From the NCBI RefSeq assembly GCF_016865525.2, contig NZ_CP075169.1:5146337-5210336 (forward strand): 64,000 bases of DNA, in the 5' to 3' direction. Positions 34,813 through 44,060 of the stretch are shown here, one piece after another. Origin of the DNA: Sodalis ligni (GTDB lineage Bacteria; Pseudomonadota; Gammaproteobacteria; Enterobacterales; Enterobacteriaceae). The notes below the pieces were generated by a model. That model did no database searches. It was not told the DNA's origin and saw only the letters and a list, made by a program, of their open reading frames with translations. Numbering within the stretch: the stretch's first letter is position 1; every line of letters starts with the position of its first letter. Position numbers and translations under genes: made by a program.

Positions 34813-35805
34813 ATGAAACCACAGCGGGTGACATTACAGGATATCGCCGCCCTGGCCGGCGTGACAAAAATGACGGTAAGCCGTTATTTACGCACGCCGG
34901 AAAAAGTGGCGCCGGATACCGCAGCGCGCATTGCGGCCATCCTGGCGGAGGTGAATTACCAGCCCGACCCGGAAAATCGCTCGCTGGCCAGTAATCAATT
35001 GCCGCGCATCGGCGTCTTGATCCCCTCATTCAATAATCAGATTTTTGCGGACCTGCTGGCCGGCATTGAATCGGTAACGACCCCGCAAGGCTTCCGCACC
35101 CTGGTGGTGAATTATGATTACGACCGCGATCGTGAAGAAGAGCAAATCGCCAATATCCTGAATTTCCCGGTGGCCGGACTCATCTTGACGGAAACAATCC
35201 ACACTTTGCGGGCGGAAAAATATTTGCACGCCGCGGATATCCCGGTGGCCGAAGTGATGGATATGACCGCCGGCAGCGGCAGGATCAACGTGGGCTTTGA
35301 CAACAAGCAGGCCGCCCATGACATGACCCGTATGCTGCTGGCCAGCGGCAAGCGCCGCATCATCTATTTCGGTTCCATGTCCGACGACCGCGATCAAAAG
35401 CGGTACCACGGATACTGCCAGGCCATGGCCGATGCGTGCCTGCCCACCGGACGGCTGATACCCAACAAGGTATCCTCGGTGTCGATGGGCACCGGCATGA
35501 TGACCATGGCCCGCCAGATGTATCCGGATCTGGACGGTATCCTGTGCACCAATGACGATCTGGCGGTAGGCGTGTTACAGGAATGCCTGGCCTCAGGTAT
35601 CCACGTTCCCGAGGAAATAGGCATAGCCGGCTTTCACGGCCTGGATATCGGCCAGGTGACCCAGCCGAAGCTGGCAAGCGTAGTCACCCCGCGCTTTGAG
35701 ATGGGACGGGTATCCACCGAAATACTAATACGTAAAATCAAAGGGATATCCACAATAGAACAAATAGATCTGCACTATCGGCTCTCTCCCGGCGGTACCC
35801 TGTAA
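34813..35805 (+). CDS. LacI family regulator, IdnR/GntR-like
   Basis: 330 aa. HTH and hinge: VTLQDIAALAGVTKMTVSRYLRTPEKVAPDTAARIAAILAEVNYQP. The effector domain resembles E. coli IdnR: GVLIPSFNNQIFADLLAGIESVT, VNYDYDRDREEEQIANIL, VGFDNKQAAHDM, YFGSMSDDRDQKRYHGYCQAM, LDGILCTNDDLAVGVLQ, IGIAGFHGLDIGQ. IdnR responds to 5-ketogluconate or idonate. It probably controls idnO-yhcH on its left and perhaps the MFS/dehydrogenase operon on its right. Confidence 0.88.
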   Translation: MKPQRVTLQDIAALAGVTKMTVSRYLRTPEKVAPDTAARIAAILAEVNYQPDPENRSLASNQLPRIGVLIPSFNNQIFADLLAGIESVTTPQGFRTLVVNYDYDRDREEEQIANILNFPVAGLILTETIHTLRAEKYLHAADIPVAEVMDMTAGSGRINVGFDNKQAAHDMTRMLLASGKRRIIYFGSMSDDRDQKRYHGYCQAMADACLPTGRLIPNKVSSVSMGTGMMTMARQMYPDLDGILCTNDDLAVGVLQECLASGIHVPEEIGIAGFHGLDIGQVTQPKLASVVTPRFEMGRVSTEILIRKIKGISTIEQIDLHYRLSPGGTL

Positions 35806-36010
35806 GGCGGGCCGTCAGTACCGAACCGAACTCTCCCCTCCCGCCCGGCCGGCCACCCTCCGTGCCGGCCGCGTCCGATAAAACCCGCTGAATATGTCAT
35901 ACCCGTCACGCACCGGGTAACAGGATTTGTTAACACGATTCAGCGTGATCTATGTCTCAATTTTTCACTGTGAAAACCGTTCTGATAATACCCACAGGAG
36001 AGGAGCGGTA

Positions 36011-36052
36011 ATGACAATGATGAATACGCTATTAGCCTATAAAAAAATCTAA
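36011..36052 (+). CDS. Possible 13-codon leader ORF upstream of MFS gene
   Basis: ATGACAATGATGAATACG… encodes MTMMNTLLAYKKI and is preceded by ACAGGAGAGGAGCGGTA, a stronger ribosome site than that of the MFS gene 40 bp downstream. It could be a leader peptide or the remnant of a deleted gene. The odd palindrome TTTTCACTGTGAAAA lies about 45 bp before it. The rest of 35806-36092 is promoter-like, with no other gene seen. Confidence 0.3.
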   Translation: MTMMNTLLAYKKI

Positions 36053-36092
36053 GAATGCAGTGATTACATAAACCATATTGAGACCAGTCAAC

Positions 36093-37370
36093 ATGAATAC
36101 ATTGCCCAAACGCCGTTGGCTCTATTTAATGCCGACGATATTTATTACCTACAGCCTGTCTTACCTTGATAAGGCTAATTACAGTTTTGCCTCCGCCGCC
36201 GGCATCGGTAACGATCTGGGTATTGATCCTTCTCTGGCGTCCTTGATTGGCGCGCTGTTTTTCCTGGGGTATTTTACCCTGCAAATTCCGGGCGGGATGC
36301 TGGCGGAAAAATGGAGCGTGCGCAAACTGCTGACGCTGAGCCTGGTGCTGTGGGGCATCTGCGCCACGCTTACGGGGCTTGTCACCAATGTCGCCTCGCT
36401 GGTCGTCATCCGCTTTGTCCTCGGGGTGGTGGAAGCCATCGTGACGCCAAGCCTGTTACTGTTGATTTCACGCTGGTTTACCCATACCGAACGCTCCAAA
36501 GCCAATACGCTGTTCCTGCTCGGCAACCCGGTTACCGTATTGTGGATGTCCATTCTTTCCGGCTGGCTGGTGCAGAACTGGGGATGGCGCCATATGTTTG
36601 TGGTGGAAGGCATTCCCGCCGTCATCTGGGCGGTGGTGTGGTGGGTGGTTATCCGCGACAGGCCGGAACAGGCCGCTTGGCTGAATAAGCAGGAGAAAGC
36701 GGCGCTTATCGGCGAACTGGCCAATGAGCAGCGTCGTAAAGAGACCATGACCAACTGGAGCCAAGTCCTTCGCTCCGCCAACGTTATCAAGCTGGCGGGC
36801 TGGATGTTTTTCCAGAGCATCGGCTTTTTTGGTTTCCTGATGTGGCTGCCCTCCATTCTGCACTCGGGCGCCATCTCCATGGCCCAAACCGGCCTGCTGT
36901 CCTCGCTGCCTTACGGCCTGGCGGCGATATTAATGATGATTGCCGCCTGGCTAAGCGACAAATATCAAAAACGGGTGGGTTTTATCGCCTATCCGATCTT
37001 GATAGCCGGCTGCTGTTTCCTGCTGCTGCCCTTCCTTGGCACCGATCATTTCTGGCTCTCTTACCTGCTGCTGGTGATTACCGGGGCCTGCCTTTATATC
37101 CCGTTCGGGCCGTTCTTCGCGCTGGTGCACGACGTATTGCCGGCGTCCATGGTGGGCGGCGCCGGCGGGATGATCAACAGCATGGCCGCCGTCGGGGCGT
37201 TTATCGGCTCGTATCTGGTGGGCATGCTCAACAGCGTCACCCATTCAACCAATTCATCCTATTTTATGATGGCGGCCTGCCTGGGCATCGCCGTGGTCTT
37301 CGCCCTTTCCATCAAGCCGCAACAAGAGGCTGAAACGGGGAAGTTAGCCGGTGGTTCCAGCGTGGCGTAA
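36093..37370 (+). CDS. MFS transporter, anion:cation symporter (ACS) family
   Basis: 425 aa from MNTLPKRRWLYLMPTIFITYSLSYLDKANYSFA. Twelve TM segments; the signature GALFFLGYFTLQIPGGMLAEKWSVRKLLT and RFVLGVVEAIVTPSLLLLISRWF are typical of the glucarate/galactonate/phthalate permease group. It probably imports a sugar acid together with proton. It is the intact paralogue of the frameshifted copy at 5278-6554, both ending KLAG(G/N)SSVA. It precedes a 2-hydroxyacid dehydrogenase by 20 bp in an apparent operon. Confidence 0.92.
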   Translation: MNTLPKRRWLYLMPTIFITYSLSYLDKANYSFASAAGIGNDLGIDPSLASLIGALFFLGYFTLQIPGGMLAEKWSVRKLLTLSLVLWGICATLTGLVTNVASLVVIRFVLGVVEAIVTPSLLLLISRWFTHTERSKANTLFLLGNPVTVLWMSILSGWLVQNWGWRHMFVVEGIPAVIWAVVWWVVIRDRPEQAAWLNKQEKAALIGELANEQRRKETMTNWSQVLRSANVIKLAGWMFFQSIGFFGFLMWLPSILHSGAISMAQTGLLSSLPYGLAAILMMIAAWLSDKYQKRVGFIAYPILIAGCCFLLLPFLGTDHFWLSYLLLVITGACLYIPFGPFFALVHDVLPASMVGGAGGMINSMAAVGAFIGSYLVGMLNSVTHSTNSSYFMMAACLGIAVVFALSIKPQQEAETGKLAGGSSVA

Positions 37371-37390
37371 CGCCGTACAGGGGTAATAAC

Positions 37391-38341
37391 ATGACAGTAA
37401 GAAATTTGCGTACCGTTTTGCTGATAGCACCGGTAATGGACCAACTGCAAAAACGTCTTGAGGCCGGCTACGTAGTGCATAAGCTGTACGAACAAGCCGA
37501 TCCGGCGGCCTATCTGGCGCAAAACGGCGCCGGCATTTTAGTCGTGGTGACGCGCGGGGACGTAGGGGTGAGCACGCCGGTGCTGGAGGCGCTGCCGTCG
37601 GTGGGACTGGTGGCTGTTTTCGGCGTTGGCACCGACGGGGTTGACCTGAACTATGCGCGTCGACGCGGCATCGACATCACCATTACCTCCGGCGCGCTGA
37701 CCGAGGATGTGGCGGATATGGCGCTGGGCCTGCTGCTCAGCACCGCCCGCCGGCTGTGCCAGGGAGATCGCTTCGTGCGCGAGGGACGCTGGCCGCTGGA
37801 AACGCCGCCGTTAAGCAGCCAGGTCAGCGGCAAACGCATCGGCATCCTCGGCATGGGCAATATCGGACGGGCCATTGCCCGCCGCGCCGGCGGCTTCGAT
37901 ATGCAAATCCGCTACACCGACCGTAAACGTAACGACGCCCTGCCCTATCTCTTCTGCCCCGATTTACCCGCCCTGGCCCGCGACAGCGATTTTCTGGTGA
38001 TTGCGGCCTCAGGCGGCAAAGAGAGCCAGGGAATGGTGAATCGCTTGATCTTCCAGGCGTTGCCGGACCATGCGCTGGTTATCAATATCGCCCGCGGCAG
38101 CATCGTTAACGAGCCGGATCTCATTAGCGCGCTGCAACAGGGCGATATCGCCGGGGCCGGGCTGGACGTCTATGCCGACGAGCCCAACGTGCCGCCGGCC
38201 CTGCTGGCGATGGACAATGTCGTGTTACAGCCCCATACGGCCAGCGCAACATGGGAAACCCGGCGCAAAATGAGCGACATAGTCTTCGCCAACGTGGAGG
38301 CTTTCTTCAGCCAGCGCCCGCTGCCGAATAAACTGGAATAA
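37391..38341 (+). CDS. D-isomer-specific 2-hydroxyacid dehydrogenase
   Basis: 316 aa. NAD(P)-binding motif GILGMGNIGRAIARRA, then INIARGSIVNEPDLISALQQGDIAGAGLDVYADEPNVP and LQPHTASATWETRRKM, giving the catalytic Arg/Glu/His set. Arg rather than Asp after the dinucleotide fold (YTDRKRN) suggests NADPH. Such enzymes reduce glyoxylate, hydroxypyruvate or 2-ketogluconate (GhrB/TkrA-like). Next to a hexonate-type MFS and IdnO, a 2-keto-sugar-acid reductase is the best guess. Confidence 0.88.
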   Translation: MTVRNLRTVLLIAPVMDQLQKRLEAGYVVHKLYEQADPAAYLAQNGAGILVVVTRGDVGVSTPVLEALPSVGLVAVFGVGTDGVDLNYARRRGIDITITSGALTEDVADMALGLLLSTARRLCQGDRFVREGRWPLETPPLSSQVSGKRIGILGMGNIGRAIARRAGGFDMQIRYTDRKRNDALPYLFCPDLPALARDSDFLVIAASGGKESQGMVNRLIFQALPDHALVINIARGSIVNEPDLISALQQGDIAGAGLDVYADEPNVPPALLAMDNVVLQPHTASATWETRRKMSDIVFANVEAFFSQRPLPNKLE

Positions 38342-38489
38342 CATTAAGGGGGGTGATGGCTGTTTATTTCACGGCACCGGCTTTTCTGACAATCATTATT
38401 CAATGACGATAGCCGGATATAAAAATAATACTGATTCCTCTTTTTATGATTAAAAAGGGGTGGCTAACCTTATTGTCGGACATTTCGCT

Positions 38490-39803
38490 ATGGATGATAA
38501 AATACCTCATACCCGTTGGCTGCGAGTGGTCGCGCCAATATTAATCGCTTGTATCATTTCCTTTATGGATCGGGTGAATATCAGTTTCGCCCTGCCGGGA
38601 GGCATGGAAAGCGATTTAGGCATAAACAGCCGGATGGCAGGTCTCGCCAGCGGCATATTTTTTATCGGCTATCTCTTCTTGCAGGTGCCCGGCGGCCGTA
38701 CCGCGGTTCACGGCAGCGGTAAGCGTTTCATCGCCTGGTCGCTGGCGGTATGGGCCGTGGTGTCCATCGCCACCGGATTTGTCACCGGCCACTATCAGCT
38801 GCTGGCGCTGCGTTTTCTGCTGGGCGTGTCGGAGGGCGGCATGCTGCCGGTGGTCTTGACCATGCTGAGCAACTGGTTCCCGGAAAAAGAAATCGGGCGG
38901 GCCAATGCGTTTGTCATGATGTTCGCGCCCATCGGCGGCATGGTCACCGCCCCCATCTCCGGTACCATTATCAACCTGCTGAATTGGCGCTGGCTGTTTC
39001 TTATCGAAGGCATGTTATCGCTGGTGGTGCTGGCGGTATGGTGGTGCCTGATAAGCGATCGTCCCCAGGAAGCGCGCTGGCTGCCTGAAAGAGAACGTGA
39101 GTACTTACGCAGGGAGCTGGCCCAGGATGCCGAAAACCGCCAGAACCTCACGCCGGTCAGCAATGCTCCGCTGCGGGACGTATTCCGCAACAGCGGACTG
39201 ATAAAGCTGGTGGTGCTGAATTTCTTTTATCAAACCGGTGATTATGGCTATACCCTGTGGCTGCCCACCATATTGAAAAATCTCACCGGCGCCAATATGG
39301 CAGGGGTGGGGTTGCTGGCGATATTGCCGTTTATCGCCACTATCGCCGGCATCTATCTTATCTCGGTGTTGAGCGATAAAACCGGCAAACGGCGGCTATG
39401 GGTACGGGTTTCGCTGCTGTGTTTCGCCGCCGCGCTGCTGGCATCGGTCATTCTTAAACAGAATGTGATCGCGTCCTATATCGCCCTGGTGATTTGCGGC
39501 TTCTTCCTCAAAGCGGCCACCAGCCCGTTCTGGTCGATCCCGATGCGTATCGCCTCGGCGGAAGTTGCCGGCAGCGCCCGCGGGGTGATAAACGGACTGG
39601 GCAACCTCGGCGGTTTTTGCGGTCCCTACCTGGTAGGCGTCGTGATGTTTCTTTACGGACAAAACCTGGCGGTTTGCGCGCTGGCGGCTTCACTTATCAT
39701 CGCCGGCCTCCTCACGTTCCTGTTGCCGAAGAGCTGCGACCTGACGTCGGTCGCGACCCCGTCGGACGAAAGCATGAGGCTGCGCAAAGCCCCTCGCCCT
39801 TGA
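38490..39803 (+). CDS. MFS transporter, ACS family (second type)
   Basis: 437 aa from [17 protein letters not shown]; a GTG at 38460 would add ten residues. TM1-TM2: [51 protein letters not shown]. The family segment [43 protein letters not shown] follows. It is clearly different from the 36093 paralogue. Related proteins carry aromatic acids, tartrate or hexuronates. It is separated by 148 bp from the dehydrogenase gene and is the last gene of the large island. Confidence 0.88.
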   Translation: MDDKIPHTRWLRVVAPILIACIISFMDRVNISFALPGGMESDLGINSRMAGLASGIFFIGYLFLQVPGGRTAVHGSGKRFIAWSLAVWAVVSIATGFVTGHYQLLALRFLLGVSEGGMLPVVLTMLSNWFPEKEIGRANAFVMMFAPIGGMVTAPISGTIINLLNWRWLFLIEGMLSLVVLAVWWCLISDRPQEARWLPEREREYLRRELAQDAENRQNLTPVSNAPLRDVFRNSGLIKLVVLNFFYQTGDYGYTLWLPTILKNLTGANMAGVGLLAILPFIATIAGIYLISVLSDKTGKRRLWVRVSLLCFAAALLASVILKQNVIASYIALVICGFFLKAATSPFWSIPMRIASAEVAGSARGVINGLGNLGGFCGPYLVGVVMFLYGQNLAVCALAASLIIAGLLTFLLPKSCDLTSVATPSDESMRLRKAPRP

Positions 39804-39887
39804 GGCAATCATCCCGTTATCCGGCGGAGCGGCAATAGGCTGTCCTGCCGGAAATTCCCCGCCAGGAAAATGACCGGAAGATTTTTT

Positions 39888-39916
39888 CCAAAAAAACGGA
39901 CGCTGCTGGGCGTCCG
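39888..39916 (-). terminator. Rho-independent terminator of first tRNA-Gly
   Basis: On the minus strand CGGACGCCC-AG-CAGCGTCCG-type stem (39897-39916) is followed by a run of T. It starts 11 bp after the tRNA CCA end. Confidence 0.85.
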
Positions 39917-39927
39917 AAATTTTGAAT

Positions 39928-40002
39928 TGGAGCGGGAAACGAGGCTCGAACTCGCGACCCCAACCTTGGCAAGGTTGTGCTCTACCACTGAGCTATTCCC
40001 GC
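39928..40002 (-). tRNA. tRNA-Gly (GCC), first copy
   Basis: 75 nt including encoded CCA. Starts GCGGGAATAGCTCAGTGGTA, anticodon loop TTGCCAA (GCC), T loop TTCGAGC, acceptor end TTCCCGC then TCCA. It is identical to the copy at 42060. It has its own terminator but only weak promoter-like sequence immediately upstream, since 2 kb of foreign DNA separates it from the other copy. It marks the right edge of the accessory island. Confidence 0.97.
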
Positions 40003-40218
40003 ATTATGTCCCGCATTATGCTTTCCCGGCACATCTTTCCGGCAACGCGTTTGCACAGTCTATGCGCAATATCCATCCGCGGTACCATCAACACAATCAA
40101 TTGATTCCGTTGATATTTATGTGTCAATTGAAAGGCGGATTGCATTATGGACCAGATGTTTAAAACTGACAAGTTTTTTTTAAACGCCGGGGCACCAAGC
40201 GTTCAGAACGGCAGCATA

Positions 40219-41214
40219 TTATCTCACCGAGTCCCCGCGCCGATATTCAATGGTAAGCTCATCAAACCGGACCTTGAGATCCGCCGTAAGGCTGTAATCC
40301 ACCGCGGCCAGGGAATCGGACAGCTGCTCCGCCCGGCTTGCGCCAAGAATAACCGAGGTGATGGCGGGATTTGCCAGGATCCAGGCGATGGAAAGCTTGG
40401 TCAGCGGCTGGCCGATTCCCCCGGCGGCCTCTTGCAGCCGAGCGATGGTCTCGAACTCGCGCTGATGCCAATAGCGCGCCTGATACATGGCGCCGAACTG
40501 CCCGACTTCCGCCGAGAAACGTCCCTTTTCCGGCGTCTCATCCTGCCGGTAACGGCCCGTCAGCAATCCTCCGGCCAGAGGATTAAAGGGGATCACCGCC
40601 AGGTTTTCCTCTGTGGCCAAGGGCAACAGTTCGCGTTCGATTTCACGATACAGCAGGTTATAGCGCGGCTGCACCGAAACGAACCCCACCAGTTTCAACG
40701 TTTCCTGGCGGCCGATGGCGCGTGCGAGCCGATAGGCCAGGAAGTTCGATACGCCGACATAACGCGCCTTGCCCGAGCGGACAATGGCGTCAAGGGCTTC
40801 GAGGGTCTCATCCAAGGGGGTAGCCGCATCGTCCAAATGAAGCTGATAGAGATCGACATATTCAACGTTCAATCGACGCAGTGACCCATCGATTGCATCA
40901 AGCAAATGTTTGCGCGAGGTGCCCTGGTCCCAGGGGGAAGGCCCCATGGGGCCGCCCGCCTTGGTGGCAAGAATAAAGCGGTCGCGCTTGCCTGCCAGCC
41001 AACGGCCGGTAATCTCTTCGGTGAGCCCCATTCCGGAAGCGCCGATGCCGGCCGGGTACATATCCGCGGTGTCGATAAAGTTAACGCCGGCTTCCGATGC
41101 GATGTCAAAGATCCGCCTCGATTCCGCTTCGTCGGTTTGTTTACCGAAGGTTCCGGTGCCCAGGCAAAGACGGGATACGGTCAGACCGGTCCGGCCGAAT
41201 GTTGTAAATTGCAT
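40219..41214 (-). CDS. Aldo/keto reductase
   Basis: 331 aa, TIM-barrel AKR related to the YajO/PhdYeFN group. Motifs: GRTGLTVSRLCLGTGTFG, IDTADMYPAG (catalytic Asp and Tyr), ATKAGGP (Lys), LYQLHLDDAATPLDETLEALDAIVRSGKARYVGVSNF and VIPFNPLAGGLLTGRY. It reduces carbonyls with NADPH. Divergent from the TetR gene across a perfect 24-bp palindrome. The pair sits between two tRNA-Gly genes. Confidence 0.92.
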   Translation of the reverse strand: MQFTTFGRTGLTVSRLCLGTGTFGKQTDEAESRRIFDIASEAGVNFIDTADMYPAGIGASGMGLTEEITGRWLAGKRDRFILATKAGGPMGPSPWDQGTSRKHLLDAIDGSLRRLNVEYVDLYQLHLDDAATPLDETLEALDAIVRSGKARYVGVSNFLAYRLARAIGRQETLKLVGFVSVQPRYNLLYREIERELLPLATEENLAVIPFNPLAGGLLTGRYRQDETPEKGRFSAEVGQFGAMYQARYWHQREFETIARLQEAAGGIGQPLTKLSIAWILANPAITSVILGASRAEQLSDSLAAVDYSLTADLKVRFDELTIEYRRGDSVR

Positions 41215-41287
41215 AGAGACTCCACAGTTGCTAAAGACAGGTCAGCCGTAGCCCACCCTCACCGCCCGCCAAACGCGCGGGCCAGCC

Positions 41288-41311
41288 GTAATATAGTGAT
41301 CACTATATTAC
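41288..41311. promoter_or_regulatory. 24-bp perfect palindrome, TetR operator candidate
   Basis: Half-site GTAATATAGTGA followed by its exact complement TCACTATATTAC, between the divergent aldo/keto reductase and TetR genes. Confidence 0.8.
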
Positions 41312-41385
41312 GATATAAGGCCTTGTCAAGATGATGTATAATAGTCGCTACATGAGGAAACAATGCAGGATGAGGTAAGCGGCAA

Positions 41386-41967
41386 ATGGCGCGCGCGCGG
41401 GTATTCGACGTTGACAGGGCAATTGAGGCGGCAACCGAGCTTTTCTGGCGTAACGGCTATGAACGGACATCCCTGGCCGACCTGACCAAAGCGATGGGCA
41501 TTACGCCCCCCAGCTTCTACTTTGCCTTCGGCAGCAAGGACGGTCTGTTCAAGACGGTCCTGGAACGCTATGCGAAAATCCGTCTTGGCTACGCGGAAGA
41601 AGCCTTAAGCCAACCCACTGCCCGCGGCGTCGCGGAGCATATGCTGTACCGGATGGCGGATCTTTATACCGATCCCGCCAGTCCGCCAGGTTGCCTTGCG
41701 GTGAATTGCGCCTTGCCCTGTTTTGACGATTCGGGTCCGGTACGGCAGGCGCTCTCGTCAATACGCGAGGGCCGCCGGGCCAAGCTGCGGGAGCGGTTTC
41801 AACAGGCCCGGGCAAGCGGCGATCTGCCCGCTGACCAGGATCCGGACGAACTTGCGCGGTTTATTATGGTGGTGGGCTGGGGCATGGCGTTCGATGCGCA
41901 GTCCGGCGCGACCCGGGCCGACCTGTATCGTACCGTCGCCAGGGCGCTGAAGGCCTGGCCGGACTGA
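41386..41967 (+). CDS. TetR family transcriptional regulator
   Basis: 193 aa. N-terminal HTH: FDVDRAIEAATELFWRNGYERTSLADLTKAMGITPPSFYFAFGSKDGLFKTVLERY. The C-terminal domain with SPPGCLAVNCALPCFDDSGPVRQAL resembles the TetR_C subgroup that controls AKR/SDR genes, and its Cys residues may sense electrophiles. It likely represses itself and the divergent reductase via 41288-41311. Confidence 0.9.
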   Translation: MARARVFDVDRAIEAATELFWRNGYERTSLADLTKAMGITPPSFYFAFGSKDGLFKTVLERYAKIRLGYAEEALSQPTARGVAEHMLYRMADLYTDPASPPGCLAVNCALPCFDDSGPVRQALSSIREGRRAKLRERFQQARASGDLPADQDPDELARFIMVVGWGMAFDAQSGATRADLYRTVARALKAWPD

Positions 41968-42022
41968 TATATATACAGCGCCCGACAAGGCGCTACGCGC
42001 CGTGCCCGCCGCAGGCAGAAAG

Positions 42023-42047
42023 AAAAACGGACGCCCTGGGGCGTCCG
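42023..42047 (-). terminator. Rho-independent terminator of second tRNA-Gly
   Basis: Minus-strand stem CGGACGCC/GGCGTCCG (42028-42047) followed by TTTTT. It lies 12 bp after the tRNA and is nearly the same hairpin as after the first copy. Confidence 0.85.
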
Positions 42048-42059
42048 CAAATCAAAATT

Positions 42060-42134
42060 TGGAGCGGGAAACGAGGCTCGAACTCGCGACCCCAACCTTG
42101 GCAAGGTTGTGCTCTACCACTGAGCTATTCCCGC
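42060..42134 (-). tRNA. tRNA-Gly (GCC), second copy
   Basis: 75 nt with encoded CCA, identical to 39928-40002. Located next to orn, as glyVXY is in E. coli. A strong promoter lies 40-70 bp upstream. Confidence 0.97.
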
Positions 42135-42174
42135 TTTGCCGACAGTGAAAAAACGCTATCGGTATGGGGAGCGC

Positions 42175-42202
42175 ATTATACGAGAAAACATTTTCCCTGC
42201 AA
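42175..42202 (-). promoter_or_regulatory. Promoter of tRNA-Gly
   Basis: On the minus strand TTGCAG (42202-42197), 16 bp, TATAAT (42180-42175), then a G+C-rich discriminator GCGCTCCCC typical of stringently controlled tRNA promoters. Confidence 0.75.
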
Positions 42203-42296
42203 GCCCCCCGGCGCCAAAAAATCCTTCTTTTCGTTTGATTGATTAATTAATCATCGATGTGCTGGTTTTCCCGGCGGCCCGCGCGCGGTCAACCCC

Positions 42297-42842
42297 TCAT
42301 AGCCGGATAAAATGTTCGCGGTAATAGGCCAGCTCGGCCACCGACTCGCGAATATCATCCAGGGCCTGATGGGTGCTTTTCTTGGTCAGGCCTTCCAGGA
42401 TTTCCGGTTTCCAGCGGCGCGCCAGCTCTTTCAGGGTACTGACATCCAGATAACGGTAGTGGAAATAGGCTTCCAGCGCCGGCATATAACGGAACAGGAA
42501 GCGTCGATCCTGGCCGATGCTGTTGCCGCAAATGGGGGATTTGCCTTCCGGCACCCATTGGCGCAGGAATTCCAGGGTTTGCTCCACCGCGGCGTCTTCG
42601 TCCACCGTGCTGGCCTTGACCCGGTCCACCAGCCCGCTGGCGGTATGGGTGCGGACATTCCACTCATCCATCAGGGCCAGCTGTTCATCGGACTGGCGCA
42701 CCGCCAGAACCGGACCTTCCGCGAGGACGTTCAGGTTGGCGTCCGTCACCAGGGTGGCGATTTCAATGATGCGATCGCGCTCCGGATCCAGCCCGGTCAT
42801 TTCCAGGTCGATCCATATTAGGTTGTTCTCGTTTACCGACAT
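42297..42842 (-). CDS. orn: Oligoribonuclease
   Basis: 181 aa, as in E. coli. DEDDh exonuclease motifs: [33 protein letters not shown] and [20 protein letters not shown]. It degrades 2-5 nt RNAs and pGpG in the cytoplasm. Divergent from rsgA with about 100 bp between, the conserved enterobacterial arrangement. Confidence 0.97.
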   Translation of the reverse strand: MSVNENNLIWIDLEMTGLDPERDRIIEIATLVTDANLNVLAEGPVLAVRQSDEQLALMDEWNVRTHTASGLVDRVKASTVDEDAAVEQTLEFLRQWVPEGKSPICGNSIGQDRRFLFRYMPALEAYFHYRYLDVSTLKELARRWKPEILEGLTKKSTHQALDDIRESVAELAYYREHFIRL

Positions 42843-42945
42843 GTTTTTCTCGATGTAAAGGGTTTTACGGCGTATCTGATAGAATACTGTGTATCATAGA
42901 CGTTTTAGTCGCCCCAGGCGATCCATGTGCTACAAGTGAGGCGCA

Positions 42946-43992
42946 GTGAGCAAAAATAAACTGTCCAAAGGCCAGCAACGCCGCGTACAGGCCAACCACC
43001 AGCGCCGTCTGAAAAAAGACCGCGGCGTCGATGTGGATGATGCTCTGCTGGGGGAAGCCCAGGAAGGCATCGTGATCAGCCGCTTTGGCATGCACGCCGA
43101 CGTGGAATCCGCCGAGGGTACCCTGCACCGCTGTAATATCCGCCGCACCCTTACCTCGCTGGTCACCGGCGATCGCGTGGTATGGCGACCCGGCACCGAA
43201 GCGCTGGCGGGCATCAGCGGTATCGTCGAAGCGGTTCATCCCCGCACCTCGGTGCTTACCCGCCCCGATTTTTACGACGGGGTCAAACCCATCGCGGCAA
43301 ACATGGATCAAATAGTCATCGTCTCGGCGATCCTGCCGGAATTATCGGTGAATATCATCGATCGCTACCTGGTGGCCTGCGAGACGGTAGAGGTTGAGCC
43401 GCTTATCGTCCTGAATAAAATCGATTTGCTGGATAAGGAAGCCCGGCTGTGGGTGGATAAAACCATGGCTATCTACAGCCGCATCGGCTACCGGGTCATC
43501 ATGGTCTCCAGCCAAACCCTGGAAGGCATGGATGCGTTCAAAACCGCGCTGACGGATCGCATCAGCATCTTCGCCGGACAGTCCGGGGTGGGTAAATCCA
43601 GCCTGTTGAACGCCCTGCTTCCCGACGAACTGGCCCCTATCGTCGTCAATAATGTCTCCGATAACTCCGGTCTCGGTCAGCACACCACCACCGCCGCCCG
43701 CATGTACCACTTCAAGCACGGCGGCCTGCTTATCGATTCCCCAGGGGTACGGGAATTCGGTTTATGGCATCTGGAGCCGGAACAAATCACCCGCGGCTAT
43801 GTCGAATTCAGAGAGTATTTAGGCAGTTGTAAATTCCGTGACTGTCGCCATAATACCGATCCCGGCTGCGCCATTCGCGCCGCCGTGGATGCGGGGGAAA
43901 TATCGGCGGTGCGTTTCGAAAATTATCATCAGATACTGGAAAGCATGTCGCAGGTAAAGACGCGTAAATCCTTTTCCGAAACCGATCGCTGA
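42946..43992 (+). CDS. rsgA: Ribosome small-subunit GTPase RsgA
   Basis: 348 aa with GTG start (GTGAGCAAAAATAAACTG). Circularly permuted GTPase: NKID (G4) precedes [12 protein letters not shown] (G1) and [12 protein letters not shown] (G3). An OB fold is at the N-terminus and a zinc finger at the C-terminus ([14 protein letters not shown]). It helps maturation of the 30S subunit. Upstream of psd as in E. coli. Confidence 0.97.
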   Translation: MSKNKLSKGQQRRVQANHQRRLKKDRGVDVDDALLGEAQEGIVISRFGMHADVESAEGTLHRCNIRRTLTSLVTGDRVVWRPGTEALAGISGIVEAVHPRTSVLTRPDFYDGVKPIAANMDQIVIVSAILPELSVNIIDRYLVACETVEVEPLIVLNKIDLLDKEARLWVDKTMAIYSRIGYRVIMVSSQTLEGMDAFKTALTDRISIFAGQSGVGKSSLLNALLPDELAPIVVNNVSDNSGLGQHTTTAARMYHFKHGGLLIDSPGVREFGLWHLEPEQITRGYVEFREYLGSCKFRDCRHNTDPGCAIRAAVDAGEISAVRFENYHQILESMSQVKTRKSFSETDR

Positions 43993-44060
43993 CATTTATC
44001 CTTGCCGCCGGTACACTTTTCCCTCTTTTTTTCTTCAACCACTCACGTACGAGGTTTTAG

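Noticed and set aside
34605..34994. 129-codon plus-strand frame before the IdnR-like gene
   Set aside because: Its second half is out of frame with the clear LacI gene starting at 34813, and the first half is promoter region with the CRP-like site.
4060..39888. Prophage or integrative element with integrase
   Set aside because: No integrase, recombinase, phage structural or conjugation gene found, and no direct repeat of the tRNA 3' end at the left edge.
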